Assembly: GCF_945859685.1 (NCBI RefSeq)
Contig: NC_079149.1
Span: 80,653,073-80,717,072, forward strand
From: Eupeodes corollae
Lineage: Eukaryota; Arthropoda; Insecta; Diptera; Syrphidae
Reading direction: 5' to 3'
Length of the DNA: 64,000 nucleotides
The notes under the pieces are model-generated. The model worked only from the letters and a program-made list of their open reading frames with translations. It was not told the origin of the DNA and searched no databases. The number at the start of each line of letters is the position of its first letter. Position 1 is the stretch's first letter. Made by a program: the position numbers and the translations under genes. Shown piece after piece: positions 1 through 11,410 of the stretch.

Positions 1-147
1 TAATGATGTGATATTAAAACTAGACAATGGCGAACGATTACCATTGCCTAATAACTGTCCCCCCCGTTTGTATTCCCTTATGTCCCAATGTTGGTCATAT
101 GAACCTCTGAAGCGACCTAATTTCAAGAGCATCAAAGAAATTTTATA
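1..147 (+). CDS. Fak: Fak exon: end of tyrosine kinase domain (partial)
   Basis: Reading in the frame that starts at base 2 gives the last helices of a FAK-type kinase C-lobe. The donor GTATGT follows at 148 and the exon ends in phase 2. The 59-bp intron to 206 is typical of flies. Confidence 0.93.
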
Positions 148-3100
148 GTATGTTAAAAAATATACCAAAACTGTTCAATATATTTTCAATAAATTATGGT
201 TTTTAGTGAAATTTTAGTCGAAGAAAAATTGAGTGACTCTGAAACGATGCGTAGAGAAAATAGAAGAGTAGCGGCTATGTCGTGGGGTGCAAGCGAAAAT
301 GCACCACCACCAAAACCTACCCGAAATACTCCTGGAAATGGTATTACATATACTTTGTGTTTTATATTATTTTTTAATTTGATTAAAAAACAAATCACTT
401 TGTATAGATTTTTTGATGCCAGCAGTAGAAGAGGATCAAGGAGCTCCATTAACATATATAATTGCCCAAAACTCAACCGTCCTTGCTCGCCTTATGATGG
501 AAAACGAAAACCGCAGCATCAACCCGTCTTGCTACACCACACCAGCATCGGTATTTAATACTTTAGCAGTAGATGTAGATAAAGCTAAGACTAAAATAAC
601 AAATAACATAAATCCGACTGAATTATCTCTCAAAACGACAAAAATCCCTGCTTCAGAACTCCAAAAATTGGATCCCATTATTGACGAAAATATACCAGTT
701 CTAAAATCCCATCCAACAATATCAGATAGCTTAGGAACTGATAACTTACCCATGTTTAGATCTAACACTCTTGACTCACACTTAAGCTCCTCCTCTTCAT
801 TGTCCCCAATGTGTGATACTAGTGCTTCTAACATTTCTAATTCTACTGACAAACACATGCATGATCAAAAAAAAATTATGATCGAATTAAAAAATAATCA
901 TTGTAATAAAGAACCGCAAATGTTTGCAACACAACATTTAAAAAATTGTGAAACTAATAATTATCAGCAGTATTATGATCACCAGTCTATGATTCATCAG
1001 TATGTATTAGACCAAAAACAACAGCATTATAAAATTAAACCGCTGCAATCATCTAAGATATGCTCGCTCATTCGTGAGACTAGTCCTTCTAGCACATTCG
1101 ATTCCAATCAAAGTCTTAATACATCTGAAAATTTCGAGAGACAAGCTCGTACATTTTACGGCAGTCTTGAAAGAAATCAACAAGTGCTTAAATCGGTACA
1201 GCAAATCTGTATGCGACCAAAAGGTGGCAGCTTGGAACGAAACCAATCTATAGCAGACGTAAAAAATATATTTCGTAATCGTATCTTCCGCGGTGGCAGT
1301 CTTGAAAGAAATCAACAGATGAACAATCATCGTTCGGGAAGTCTGGAAGGCAACCCTTCTTACCATATGTATCGCCCGCCAATGGGAACTACTCTAGAAT
1401 CAGAACAAGAAGGCATATATGACTTTGGTGGAGCAAATGTAAAAAGTTGTGCACCACCTACAATGAAAACAGTTACAGTTCCGTCCCAAGGTGGAGGCAT
1501 CTTGCAACAATTTGATAACGAACAATCCCTTCAGCACGAGGCTTCAACGACTAGTCAACATTCTTCTGCTTCGTCTTATATACATCAGCCAACGCAACCT
1601 TCGCACATGCATTATGTCCAAGGAAAGGGCAATATGAACTGTGCTCAGTCTCCTCAAAACAAAATGTACACATCAATGATGCCTGCTAATAGCTATATGA
1701 GATCCTCTGAAGGTTATCAAACTAACTCAGTGCCCCAGCCAAGTTCTTTGCCTATATTGCCAGAAAACAAACTTGTAGATGGCTCTGTTTCATGTCCCTA
1801 TATGATACCAAATACTCTGCAGCGAAACCAAAAAAGAAATCGTCATTACTACGAAGCTGGTCCTGGTGAAACAATTGCTTTTGAATCTGGACATAATCAC
1901 CAAGAGTGTTATGTTCCCAAAGATGAATGCATGCAGGTTTGCACATATCTAGCTGATTACAATTACATTTTGTTTTCTTCAATTTTGAATTTGTTTATTT
2001 TTCGATTTCGTGATTGAGTTTTTTTGATCTTTTTGGTTGGTATTCTTTTTTTCGTTTGTTTCCATTTTATAGTATTGTTGTTTAATCTGTTCCCCTCCCT
2101 TTTTATTTGTATAATATAAAATAGAGAAACATTTTTATTTAAAATTGGTACACACTTCGTTGTTGAAAGTGATTGATTTAAATAATAAAATGACTTAGAA
2201 TTTACAAACATTTCCAAAGGGCATACGAATAGTAACAGGAAAACTAGTTTTTTTTACATTTAATATTCATGGATTTGTTTCCTCATTGCAAAAGGCATCT
2301 CCCAAAAATAAATAAATGTTTTCTTAAAGGAGAAACTTTCACTAAGAACCCAAGTTCACAACAACAAAACTAGTCTATCATTGCTATTGATATATACATA
2401 AAGCTTGCATTGCGAGGACCTCAACCAGCCAACTGCGGTGGTATGGTGCATCGGCTGCATAAGCTGTTCTCAATGAATACGGTAGAAAAGTTTTTCAATT
2501 AATTCGAACGGACCACAAATAAAGGAATCTTTTGATCGGTTGACTACCGTGAAACATACGTTATTCTAGTCTTGTGGTAGCACAATCAAGTTGTTGTTGT
2601 ATAAAAGATTACTTATGTTATGAGTTGGATTTAAACTTAAAACTTCCAATATGATACACACCTCACAGAATATAAATTTTTACTACTACCACTATATCAA
2701 GAGGTAAAACACCATTAAACTGAAAACTCAAACAGCTTATCGCTTCCTGCGCAAGTGCAGACGGTTCTTGTAGCCCTTCCAATACCAAGTGAGCTCTTGC
2801 CAGCCGATGTATGACATCGATGGATGACATCAAAGTATTTGTAAGAAGCATCCTGGGCAACCCAGTAGGAGTTGAGTACCCTCAATCCACCGAGTCTGCG
2901 ACTGACACGTTCCTCAGTAATAGATTGCAGGCAACGGGAAGGCTTCAATTCGTGTACCCATGGCTCTTGGGCTTACCGTAGGTGCAACCCTTTGGCACTG
3001 GACGGTTACGACCTCCACGACGCACACGGATTCTGTAGATGACGAATCCTTGTTTGTTCTTGTAGCCCAGACGACGTGCCTTATCGGGACGAGTCGACCT

Positions 3101-6100
3101 TGCCGACTGGTGCAATTTTGTCAATTGACGGTATTGCCAAAAGCGAATACGAAGCAAATAGCGCATAACATCGCTCTGAAGTGTTAAATTTGTATCAAGA
3201 TTATTTTTTTTTATTTTTATTGTTTTTAAATCACAGATACCATTTATGTTTTGTTATTGTACATATAACGTTAAATTGTTTAAAATGAAAGAATTTCTAA
3301 TTATTATTTATTTTTGTAACTGCATGTCGTTTTGTTTCAATATTATTTTTGTTTTTAATATATTTTTTACTGATCTGAGCTAATTTTTTTGTAGGTACCA
3401 GTCACAAGGGATGTTAATAGAGATCAACGTATTGAAAATGAGGTCGAAAATGAATGGTTTACACAAGATGAGCACTTATCGGTACGGTATATTAGTCAAA
3501 ACACCAAGGCAGATGTAAAATTATATAATTTTATTAAAAATTTCCTTTTAGAAATTCATTCAAGAAGACATTGATAAAAAACTTCTTAAACAGCAAATTG
3601 AAAGTGAAATTGATAGCAAGTGGCTTATTCAAGAAGAAAATGTTTTGGTAAGTATGCAAACAGTGAAACTCTACTATTATAAGGTTAACGAATTTAAAAT
3701 GCCAATAATGTCGTGTTTTAAGTTTCACTATTAAATCGATAAATTCAATTCCATCGATGTAACCTTTCAATTTTATTCTACATATATTAATAAAAAATAA
3801 CTAATTTATTGGTTAAAAAACTCTTCCATCTAGCTTGGTCCCTAGCTTTTCAATTCTTTCCAGTTTCTTCCGTTTAAAATTTCTAATGTTTCCATTATTG
3901 TAAAACGTTCCTTTCCTTGATATGCAAGTCTTAGGTGTTTGAAGATTAGACAAATGCTTATAAAATGAAAATTGTCTTCTTTGGCCTTCATATTGCACAG
4001 TGTGCAAAATTGGTCGGGTGCACCATTGTATGGACTGCCGTTAAGGTAGATGAGCTCACATCTCGATTCAAACAGTAGTGATATTTCTGCGTAGATAAGG
4101 TTATGCTGAAAGTTGTTGTTACTGGAGAGGTGATAATTTAATTGTGAATATATAATTATGCTTTTAGATTGTCTTGATTCTGTTTGTTTTTTTAAGGAGT
4201 CTAGGTTTCTGAAGTTCCAGTCTAAATTGACGTTGTAATAAGAGGCAATGTTATGCCATTTCATCATCCACTAGTCGATGTTTCTTTGTTCGTAGTGCAG
4301 CAATTTTTTCGTTAGACGAGTATCAGAATGTGAAGCAATTTTTAAAATGTAGCTGCTTGAAACTTAAGGGTATTAGTAAAAATCTAAGGCAACCCTGTTT
4401 CAAGATATAATGCATAATTTGGGGTGTTTACCCTGTTTCAAGATATAATGTATTATTTGGGGTGTTTCTTACACTTCAAATTCATCTATTCCCCAAATTT
4501 GAGCAGCATAACAGAGCGTTCATTTTACTAGATAGATAGATGATGACGGTTAATCATCAATTGCAGGTTTTCAGGTGATTCCAATAGTAAAACTAGTCAT
4601 CCGCATACAAAAGCACATTAACATTAGTATCAGCAATATGAATTCCACCGGGTATACATGAGACTATGTCATTTATATAGAGCGAAATTAATAGAGCACT
4701 TACAGGCATCCTTGTTTAACTCCTTTCAGAACTTACATTTTGTCGTAAGAACTGCTTGTGACAGCTTGTATAAAAGTGCATTCCGGTTAACAAGCTCAAA
4801 CGCTGCTTTTAAATCAAAGAAAAATGAGTAAACTTTCTTTTTCCTAGCTTGAAATGTTTTTATTATTGAAGTGAGACAAAATATTTGGTCAACAGCTGTG
4901 TAATTTTTTCTGAAACCGGCTTGAAGCTCCGTAAGAATTTCATGATTGTTAACCGAATTTTCAAGCCTGCTCACAAGTATACCGCAAAAATGTTAGCCAT
5001 CGTAGTTATGAATGAGATTCCCCGGTAGTTTTCAGGGTTATTAGAATCACACTTTTTATGTATTGGAAATATCGCATTTTTTGAATGAGTTTGGTATTGT
5101 AGCTGTTGTTAATATCGTATTTAAAAGGTGCTTTAAATTGTTGTTCAAGGTTGGGCAGGCGTCTTTGAAAAATTCATACGGTATACCGTCTTTTTTTGCT
5201 TTAAATATAACTTTTTTGATTTCATTAAGTGTTATTTCTAAATCTAGAATTTCGTCCAAGACTAAAGGTTCTGCATATGCGAATGATAAATTTGATTTGT
5301 TGAAAACTAACCCTTTGAAGTGCAAGGCGAGATCATTTGCGGATATAGTTGCACCTATCACGAAGTTGGACCTTTTTATTTTCTTGGCTGTTTTCCAAAA
5401 CTATTTTGAGTTTTTAATGAGGCCTTGCGATCGTACCTGGTTCTTTTGAAATTCAACTTTTTTGAGGAAGCATTGTCTTTTATACACAGCATTTGATTCT
5501 AAATACAATCTCTTCAGTTCTTCTGTGTAGCATTTGCGTAGAGAATGTAAAAAAGCGAATGATTTCTGCCTTGCTTTAACACATTAATAATCAAACCATT
5601 TCTGTTTAAATTTAACTGAGGGAGTATGATTGTGGTTTTGTGAGGAGCTTCGTATGCTTGATGTTACCGCATTTGAGAATTTTTCTGTGAAATTAAGGTT
5701 TGCAGGAATTTCGGACAGATGTTTATTTAATTTGTTTTGATAAGAAAATAATTCATTACAGTTCCATTTAAGTTTCGGTAGAAGTTTAAGTTCTTTTTGT
5801 CGAGTTACAATTTCATTAGTCCACTTCAACACTACGGGCATATGGTCGGAGTATGTTTTGCACTGTACTTCAAAAAATGTAACTAAGTCTATCCAGTCAC
5901 CATTTACTGCCCCATAGTCAATCGTTGATTTACCCTGTCCTCCAACAAAAGTATAGTTCCCTTCATAATCTCCGTTTGTGCATCCATTTAAGATGATGCA
6001 ATCGTACATTTGCAGCAAGTCTAAGAGGTTTTCCCCATTTGTTTTACAAACATCATCCTTTGATATCCTGAAGGATGATGGTATTTGCGGGTTGTTCATT

Positions 6101-7817
6101 GAATTTGATGTTGTAATTTGTGTATTGCATGTTCGGGCGTTAAAATCTCCAATTACCAAAACGCTTTCACAGGACAGTTGACACATAACGTTGCTCAATT
6201 TTTAAAGTCTTCGTCCCACTTATTCCAATTGATGTACACAGGCTATATGAACATGTTCTTTTTTTTTTTTTAATTCTGACTACTGTTACTTCTTCATATT
6301 GAACAAATACTTGAGGAGGTTCCTGATAGTATCATTACTTCTTCTCCCCATAATATTAAAAAATTGTTCAACTGATCCTCTAGAGATTTGTTGTTGTTTT
6401 TTTTTAAAGCGATTGCAAAACGACAAACGTAATAGAATTTATTAAATTGATTGTAATAGTAATTCATTTGATTCTCACATTTCAATTTTTTTAATTTTTA
6501 CATTGTAGAAAAAACGACTCAGTCTTATTAACTCAAATGCAGAATCTGGCACTTATGGGCATGATGATGATAACAACACTTCACATACAAATTGGTCTCA
6601 AAATTCAAATAGCCTAAATAGGTTATCTAGACCGAGTTCACCAGGCTTAAATTCAGGAACTCAGCATTCAAACACCTCGCCGGGAATAACAGAACGAAGG
6701 ACCGGTGCAATATCATCTTTAGGTGAAGTTGATGAAGACAAAAATAAAGTTCCTCCATCTACAAACAATAAAAAATCACCACAAATTACTGATCGTACAA
6801 ATGATGAGGTTTATGCGGCAACAACAAGTGTTGTTAGAGCAATAATGGCATTATCACAAGGAGTTGAAAAGGCCTGTGCTGCAGAATACTTAGATTTAGT
6901 AAGATATGTTGGAATTGAACTTCGAAACCTTCTAGTTTCGGTCGATAAATTATCCACTCAATTTCCACCACAAGTTCACAAGTAAGCCAATCTCAAGAAA
7001 AGCTTTAGGTTAGTTGAAATGATTATTAATTCTATATATATTTATATTTTTAGAGAAGTTGAAATGGCGCATCAAGTTTTATCTAAGGACATGCATGAGC
7101 TGGTATCAGCAATGCGCTTGGCTCAGCAATATAATGAAACCACTTTAGATGTGGAATATAGAAAGTAATATATATATATAGATGTATATAAATTTTTTTT
7201 GTATTTATACCTTAATTTATTTCAGGAGCATGCTCTCAGCAGCCCATGTTTTAGCAATGGATGCTAAGAATTTACTGGACGTCATTGATTCAATACGAAT
7301 ACGATATTCAGTTGTAAACAAATGCCATACAAAACCACAATCTTTGTTCCAAAGCAATAATACATCATCAGATGAGACAACCCAAAACGATGTTTCACAA
7401 TCTCAAAACTACCAGTGTTCTCCAGGTTTTTCATTACAAGCTTCCCATACAAATGAAGAAGGTTACCAAATAATGTCAAAAGAGACCTATGAAAACAGTA
7501 TTGGCGCTTACAATCGAACACCTGTCCAGACTTCCAATTCATCTTCTATAAGTTGCTCTGGAATTTATGACAACGATTGCATTATCAATGAGCATGTTAA
7601 AGACATAGAACCAAATATTACCAAATCTGCTTCCAATGAGTATGACACATCGACTGATATAGGAGCTCGCTTTTCAGATAAATCTATAGAAAGTTTTGAA
7701 ATTGAAAATAAATCCAAAGAACCCCCTGATGAATCGCTTAAAATTGTGGAGGAAAATACACATTTGTACTGTAATCTATCAATAGCCTCTGGAACGGAGC
7801 AGCTTGTTCACAACTAA
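1..7817 (+). CDS. Fak: Focal adhesion kinase, partial (kinase end to FAT domain)
   Basis: Non-receptor tyrosine kinase that couples integrin adhesion to cytoskeletal signalling. The window enters in the C-lobe of the kinase domain (a run containing LPNNCPPRLYSLMSQCW and KRPNF). It continues through a proline-rich linker, a long low-complexity linker, and ends in the C-terminal four-helix FAT domain (DRTNDEVYAATTSVVRAIMA, AMDAKNLLDVID) that binds paxillin-like partners. Inferred exons are 1-147, 207-340, 423-1936, 3395-3481, 3552-3647, 6509-6981, 7054-7164 and 7226-7817. All junction phases agree and sum to 1051 codons with the stop. The kinase core, FERM domain and start lie left of the window. 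The linker is poorly conserved, so exon 3 is the least certain; its donor (GTTTGC) is weak. Introns contain an RpL15 pseudogene and a LINE, both antisense. Confidence 0.95.
207..340 (+). CDS. Fak: Fak exon: post-kinase linker with proline-rich motif
   Basis: Opens after TTTTTAG and ends at GTATTA. It encodes a charged helix (LVEEKLSDSETMRRENRR) followed by APPPKPTR, a short proline-rich stretch resembling the SH3-ligand region after the kinase in FAK family proteins. It ends in phase 1. Confidence 0.9.
423..1936 (+). CDS. Fak: Fak exon: long linker with repeated GSLERNQ motif
   Basis: About 505 codons of Ser/Asn/Gln-rich linker. It starts with a conserved-looking block (PLTYIIAQNSTVLARLMMEN) and carries three GSLERNQ motifs plus one GSLEGNP variant between 1161 and 1360. 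Three in-phase acceptors lie at the 5' edge (AG at 421-422, 424-425 and 427-428); I chose the first. The 3' edge is set by CAG followed by GTTTGC, which keeps phase 0 into the next exon. Reading on in this frame past 1936 gives a stop at 2015-2017, a possible intron-retained end. Confidence 0.82.
2715..3181 (-). pseudogene. RpL15: RpL15 (eL15) retropseudogene in Fak intron
   Basis: Minus-strand reading gives ribosomal protein eL15 from about residue 15 (QSDVMRYLLRIRFWQYRQ, RPDKARRLGYKNKQ, RVRRGG). It is intronless and truncated at the 5' end. A frameshift near 2949 separates GKPKSHG from RCLQSITEERV, and about 30 codons are missing after YKYFDVI before TSAGKSS. The frame is lost before the basic C-terminus. 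No poly(A) tract remains at the low-coordinate side. It is antisense to Fak and cannot encode a functional protein. Confidence 0.9.
3395..3481 (+). CDS. Fak: Fak small exon (29 codons)
   Basis: Acceptor TTTTTGTAG and donor GTACGG bound an 87-nt phase-0 exon rich in acidic residues (RDQRIENEVENEW). It resembles the next small exon, which suggests an old exon duplication (EIDSKW compared with EVENEW). Confidence 0.85.
3552..3647 (+). CDS. Fak: Fak small exon (32 codons)
   Basis: A 96-nt phase-0 exon between TTTTAG and GTAAGT. It encodes a charged helix (KFIQEDIDKKLLKQQ) leading toward the FAT domain. A 2.9-kb intron containing an antisense LINE follows. Confidence 0.88.
3800..6230 (-). mobile_element. 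Decayed non-LTR retrotransposon (LINE) in Fak intron
   Basis: In element order: an endonuclease/exonuclease/phosphatase domain at 6198-5584 (SVLVIGDFNART, YSDHMPVVLKW); reverse transcriptase pieces at 5361-5056 and 4974-4726 (ELQAGFRKNYTAVDQI, SFFFDLKAAFELVNR); the RT active-site box LLYADD near 4590, followed at once by a stop; and a C-terminal segment at 4267-3842 with a CX2C..HX4C zinc-binding pattern. Frameshifts and stops separate the pieces, so it is dead. It is a single insertion antisense to Fak. I did not identify its clade or target-site duplication. Confidence 0.88.
4392..4467. repeat. 38-bp tandem duplication inside the LINE
   Basis: Two adjacent 38-bp copies starting ACCCTGTTTCAAGATATAAT at 4392 and 4430 differ at a few positions. 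They lie between the RT and C-terminal parts of the LINE. Confidence 0.85.
6509..6981 (+). CDS. Fak: Fak exon: Ser/Asn linker and start of FAT domain
   Basis: A Ser/Asn/Pro-rich linker leads into the first FAT helices (VEKACAAEYLDLVRYVGIEL, LLVSVDKLSTQFP). The acceptor is CATTGTAG and the donor GTAAGC; it ends in phase 2. Confidence 0.95.
7054..7164 (+). CDS. Fak: Fak exon: middle FAT helices
   Basis: Encodes EVEMAHQVLSKDMHELVSAM and RLAQQY, the FAT helix containing the conserved LAQQY core. A 72-bp intron precedes it and a 61-bp intron follows. Confidence 0.95.
7226..7817 (+). CDS. Fak: Fak last exon: end of FAT domain and C-terminal tail
   Basis: SMLSAAHVLAMDAKNLLDVI completes the FAT bundle. 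About 165 residues of Ser/Asn/Glu-rich tail follow, ending LVHN and a TAA at 7815-7817. Vertebrate FAK ends close to the FAT bundle, so this long tail appears to be a fly-type extension. Confidence 0.93.
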
Positions 7818-9316
7818 TGTATAAAATTAATTCATATTTATTTTAAACCAACAGCAAATAAGTTTAATTCAATTGCAAAACAAATTTGATATAAACTTAA
7901 TCGTAAAGACCCAAATATTATAAATTCTCACTTTAGAACTATGTATGACCATAAAATGAATATTAATTAAAGGAATGTTTTTCTTTTTCTATCAGCTATA
8001 TTGTCTCTATAAATATAAGACATATAAGTTTGGGTTGGTTACTATTTAATGGGTTTCGTTCAAAGTATCAATACATATTCTAGAGACACTGGATATAAAA
8101 GCAGAGAGCACAAATCGCCGATTTATTCATACTCCATTAAATTTTTGGATTTTTGGTTTGTTTATATTCCTAAGATTTCTGAGAATTTTTGTCAGTTTGA
8201 GCGAAGGAATAAAATAAAAACAGAATTTATCAGTTTCAAGTTAAATGAGATTTCTATTTCTGTTCTCCTTATTTAAATTGTGCAATCATAAAAAATGGAG
8301 AATTTGTTTGAAATTCAAAAGTGAAAGCCAATTTGCCTCTCCCTTTTATACCCATGATATTCTAAATGAATGTGAGATTGGTTGAAAAGGATTTGCTATT
8401 TTATTAAGTAAATATTTGATATTACATATATAAAATATTCTGTATTTTGGTTAATATTGTTTGAGTTTATTGTAATTTGATAAAAAAAACAAAAATGAGT
8501 GCAAAAGCATTATAACTGATTGGCTCGAGTCTTTGTTATTGACGATATACTCGTAGTTTTACTCTTAATACTTAAAACATTCGCAAATTTGAGGCGATTA
8601 TAATAAAATATCAACCCGTTATCTATTTCAACGATTACTAGATAATAAAACTGCTTACTTAAATGTCCTTCATATCCCCCGCTATGCTATAATTTTTAAC
8701 TATTTGTATTAATTTCACAAAAATGTACACTGTAAACGTATTATTATGTATATTATTTAATATGTAACACGGAGTGTGTAAGTTAGGAATAATGTTTATA
8801 TAGCAAAAAATATTTAGCAATAATGTTCAATACAATGTACCAGCGGATTTTTTTAAATTTCACGCTGATTAGTTGAAAAATAAAACCAACCATGTCAGTC
8901 CATATATAAATAATTGTGTCCGTACACATCCTCCCATTTTTAATCGGTTTTATTACAAAAACAGAATAAAATATTTAATTAATTTAAAAGTTAAAGTATT
9001 TTTTGCAATATTTAATAATTTTTGTGTACATTTCTTAACTTTAATCCTGGTAAAAAAGTTATTAAAATTTTGTGTTCAATCTTCAAAACTGAATTGATTT
9101 TTTGGTCACTTTTCTATCGAACATTGTATACAGCTTAATTGTACCGTCTGAAAAGTAAAAAACACTGCTAAATGCTTAGTTAAAATATAAACTTTTAGTT
9201 CAATTTATTTAATAAATCCCAAATTAAAGCAAAACTCTAAAAAGTCATGCTGAAAATAAACATATTTATTATCAAACTTACTGTTATAATATTTACCAAA
9301 TAAATAATAACGGGTA
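7818..9316. other. Fak 3' flank, no gene seen
   Basis: AT-rich sequence with AATAAA runs (for example near 8208-8220) that could end the Fak transcript. Short ORFs at 8049-8276 and 8873-9097 show no recognisable protein features. Confidence 0.6.
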
Positions 9317-9630
9317 GTACCCGTGGCATGATGGTTAGTGCGTTGGACTGTCATGCAAGGGGTCTTGGGTTCAATCCCTGCCTGTGCTACCTTAATTTAA
9401 AAAATTAATTTTCGCAAGAGGCAGTATTGCGAGGAATTGACAATTCCTTCAAGAGTAATTCTTGTCATGAAAAAGTGCTTTCTCAAATTAGCCGTTCGGA
9501 TTCGGCCTTAAATTGTAGGTCCCTTCCATTCCTGACAGTAGTACTCGCACACAGGAATGGTTGAGAGTTATAAGTCACTAGGCCCTGGTTCACAACGGAC
9601 TGTTGCGCCACCCCATTTGAAATAAAAAAT
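9317..9630 (+). mobile_element. tRNA-derived SINE, copy 1
   Basis: The head begins GTACCCGTGGCATGATGG (A-box-like TGGCATGATGG) with a B-box GGTTCAATCCC 44 bp on. The anticodon-loop region reads CTGTCATG, closest to tRNA-Asp(GTC). A body of about 230 bp ends ...TGTTGCGCCACCCC and then an A/T-rich tail. Four other copies lie in the window. The clear B box implies Pol III transcription of the source element. Confidence 0.88.
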
Positions 9631-10192
9631 AATGTATACAAAATAAATCACTTTATAACAAAATAATGCAATCACTTACATTAATACATGAACTGCCATG
9701 GATGGTTTACTTTATTTTTGAGGTAAAGTCCAGAAATTCTTAAAAATTCGACTGTGTTGTTAATTGAGGAGTAAGCGCTTCATGACATGCTAAAGTCGCT
9801 ACCGCGATAGTATTTTCTAAGTCAAATTGTACGAACAAAAAAAATATTATAATAAAAATTAAAAAATTTAGAAAATTCGTTTTACTCAAATTTTCCGTTA
9901 AGATCTTCACTTAAAAATACATTTTTAGGATGTATAGGTTAAGATGGGTTATATTCAGGCCTATCACGAATCCAAGCAAACTTTTACGAATTTTTTTTTT
10001 AGGTATTCGTAAAAGTTTCTGATTACGAAAGAATTTGTAATAGGTCCGATTGCTTAAAGCAAAAATTGTCTTTAAATGTTTTTGTTGTTGAAATAATGTC
10101 ATGAAAATGAGAAAGTTTTACACCTAATTTTTACCCATATAGTTACGCGTAACTAATTGTAATTAGTTTAATCTCATATTGATATATGTACA
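9631..10192. other. Intergenic AT-rich sequence
   Basis: No coding potential, repeat boundary or RNA gene recognised between the SINE and the LTR element. Confidence 0.5.
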
Positions 10193-10196
10193 TATA

Positions 10197-10464
10197 TGAA
10201 AGGGCCAAGAAGGACTTTTATAATAAATTATGTATAATTAAAAGGGCTATTAAAATGTCTAGGTCGCATTCCAATCACAAGGACTTGCTTCTAGAAAAGC
10301 TACGATGAGAATGCCCCAATTCTCATCGTTTCACTTTTCTCTAGACGAAAATTATTTATTGTTTTTGTTTCATTTACAAACAATCCTTAACGACGCTTTT
10401 AAAGCTCATCGATCTGCTAATAACAAATTTACAAAGTGTTAATTTTGAATATCTTTATCTATCA
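10197..10464 (-). repeat. 3' LTR of Gypsy element
   Basis: Matches 15163-15416 almost throughout. It begins TGAAAGGGCC and ends TATCTATCA in plus orientation. It carries 14 extra bases around 10310-10325, with a small inverted repeat (GAGAATG...ATTCTC). Confidence 0.93.
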
Positions 10465-10930
10465 CGGCCATCCTGCAATATGCAGCGCTCTCGATGCATT
10501 TTATAAGTTTTGGTTCTTATACACAAAACCAATCATTTCAAATTTATAAATTTACAATGTATTTTGATTTCGATTTAATATGTCAAACAGTTATATTGAA
10601 TCAACATTAAGGATAATATGTAATTTTAAACATCATTTTAGTACAACAAAAAAAATAATCAACATTTAACAATAAAAAAAAGTAACAATTATAATTTTTC
10701 AGCAATTTTAATCAAAAAAATTAAATTAAATTGAGTTCAGGTATAATCATCACAATGATTCGCATTCCCAGTTTGTTTTTAAATTGTTCCAAAATCTAAA
10801 ACAAAACCAATTTAGTTACTATGCAATAACAACATTTTATCTTTATTAACAAAATAAAGAAAGCACAATCCAGGTTTAATACAAAAGCTTGAACATATTC
10901 ACCATTGAGAACAACTACAATTTACTTTTA

Positions 10931-11321
10931 CATTAGCTCAGAGGCAATTTTAAGCTTGTCTATTACGTAAACAATGTAATTTAATCAACGATATTAACAA
11001 CAATAGCTCAGAGGCAATCTTAAGCTTGACTATTGTACCAACAACTTCAAAAGTTACAATAGCTCAGAGGCAATCTTAAGCTTGACTATTGTACCAACAA
11101 CTTCAAAAGTTACAATAGCTCAGAGGTAATCTTAAGCTTGACTATTGTACCAACAACTTCAAAAGTTACAATAGCTCAGAGGCAATCTTAAGCTTGACTA
11201 TTGTACCAACAACTTTCAAAAGTTACAACAGCTCAAAGGCAATCTTAAGCTTGACAATTGTACCAACAACTTCAAAAGTTACAATAGCTCAGAGGCAATC
11301 TTAAGCTTGTCTATTGCGTTA
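10931..11321 (-). repeat. 56-bp tandem repeat array in the element 3' UTR
   Basis: Copies start at 11001, 11057, 11113, 11169, 11226 and 11282, with a diverged copy near 10931. Each unit begins CAATAGCTCAGAGGCAATCT and carries CTATTG about 30 bp on, so each can form a hairpin with CAATAG/CTATTG arms. The array sits between the end of pol (11411) and the 3' LTR and is non-coding. Confidence 0.95.
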
Positions 11322-11410
11322 TTTAAACAAAAACTTTCAAATGAAACATATTATAACTCAAACAGACCACAAATTTCTCAAATTGGCATTTAAATAAATT
11401 TACCTTGAAT

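Noticed and set aside
2960..3187. Plus-strand ORF of 75 codons
   Set aside because: It is the complement of the RpL15 pseudogene; the minus-strand text is recognisable.
8049..8276. 75-codon ORF after Fak
   Set aside because: AT-rich, no domain features, lies in the probable 3' UTR.
9323..9390. Possible tRNA gene
   Set aside because: A and B boxes are present but the acceptor stem does not pair and the sequence continues as the SINE body; four other copies exist.
10931..11321. CRISPR-like repeat array
   Set aside because: Units are contiguous with no unique spacers and lie in the 3' UTR of a eukaryotic LTR element.
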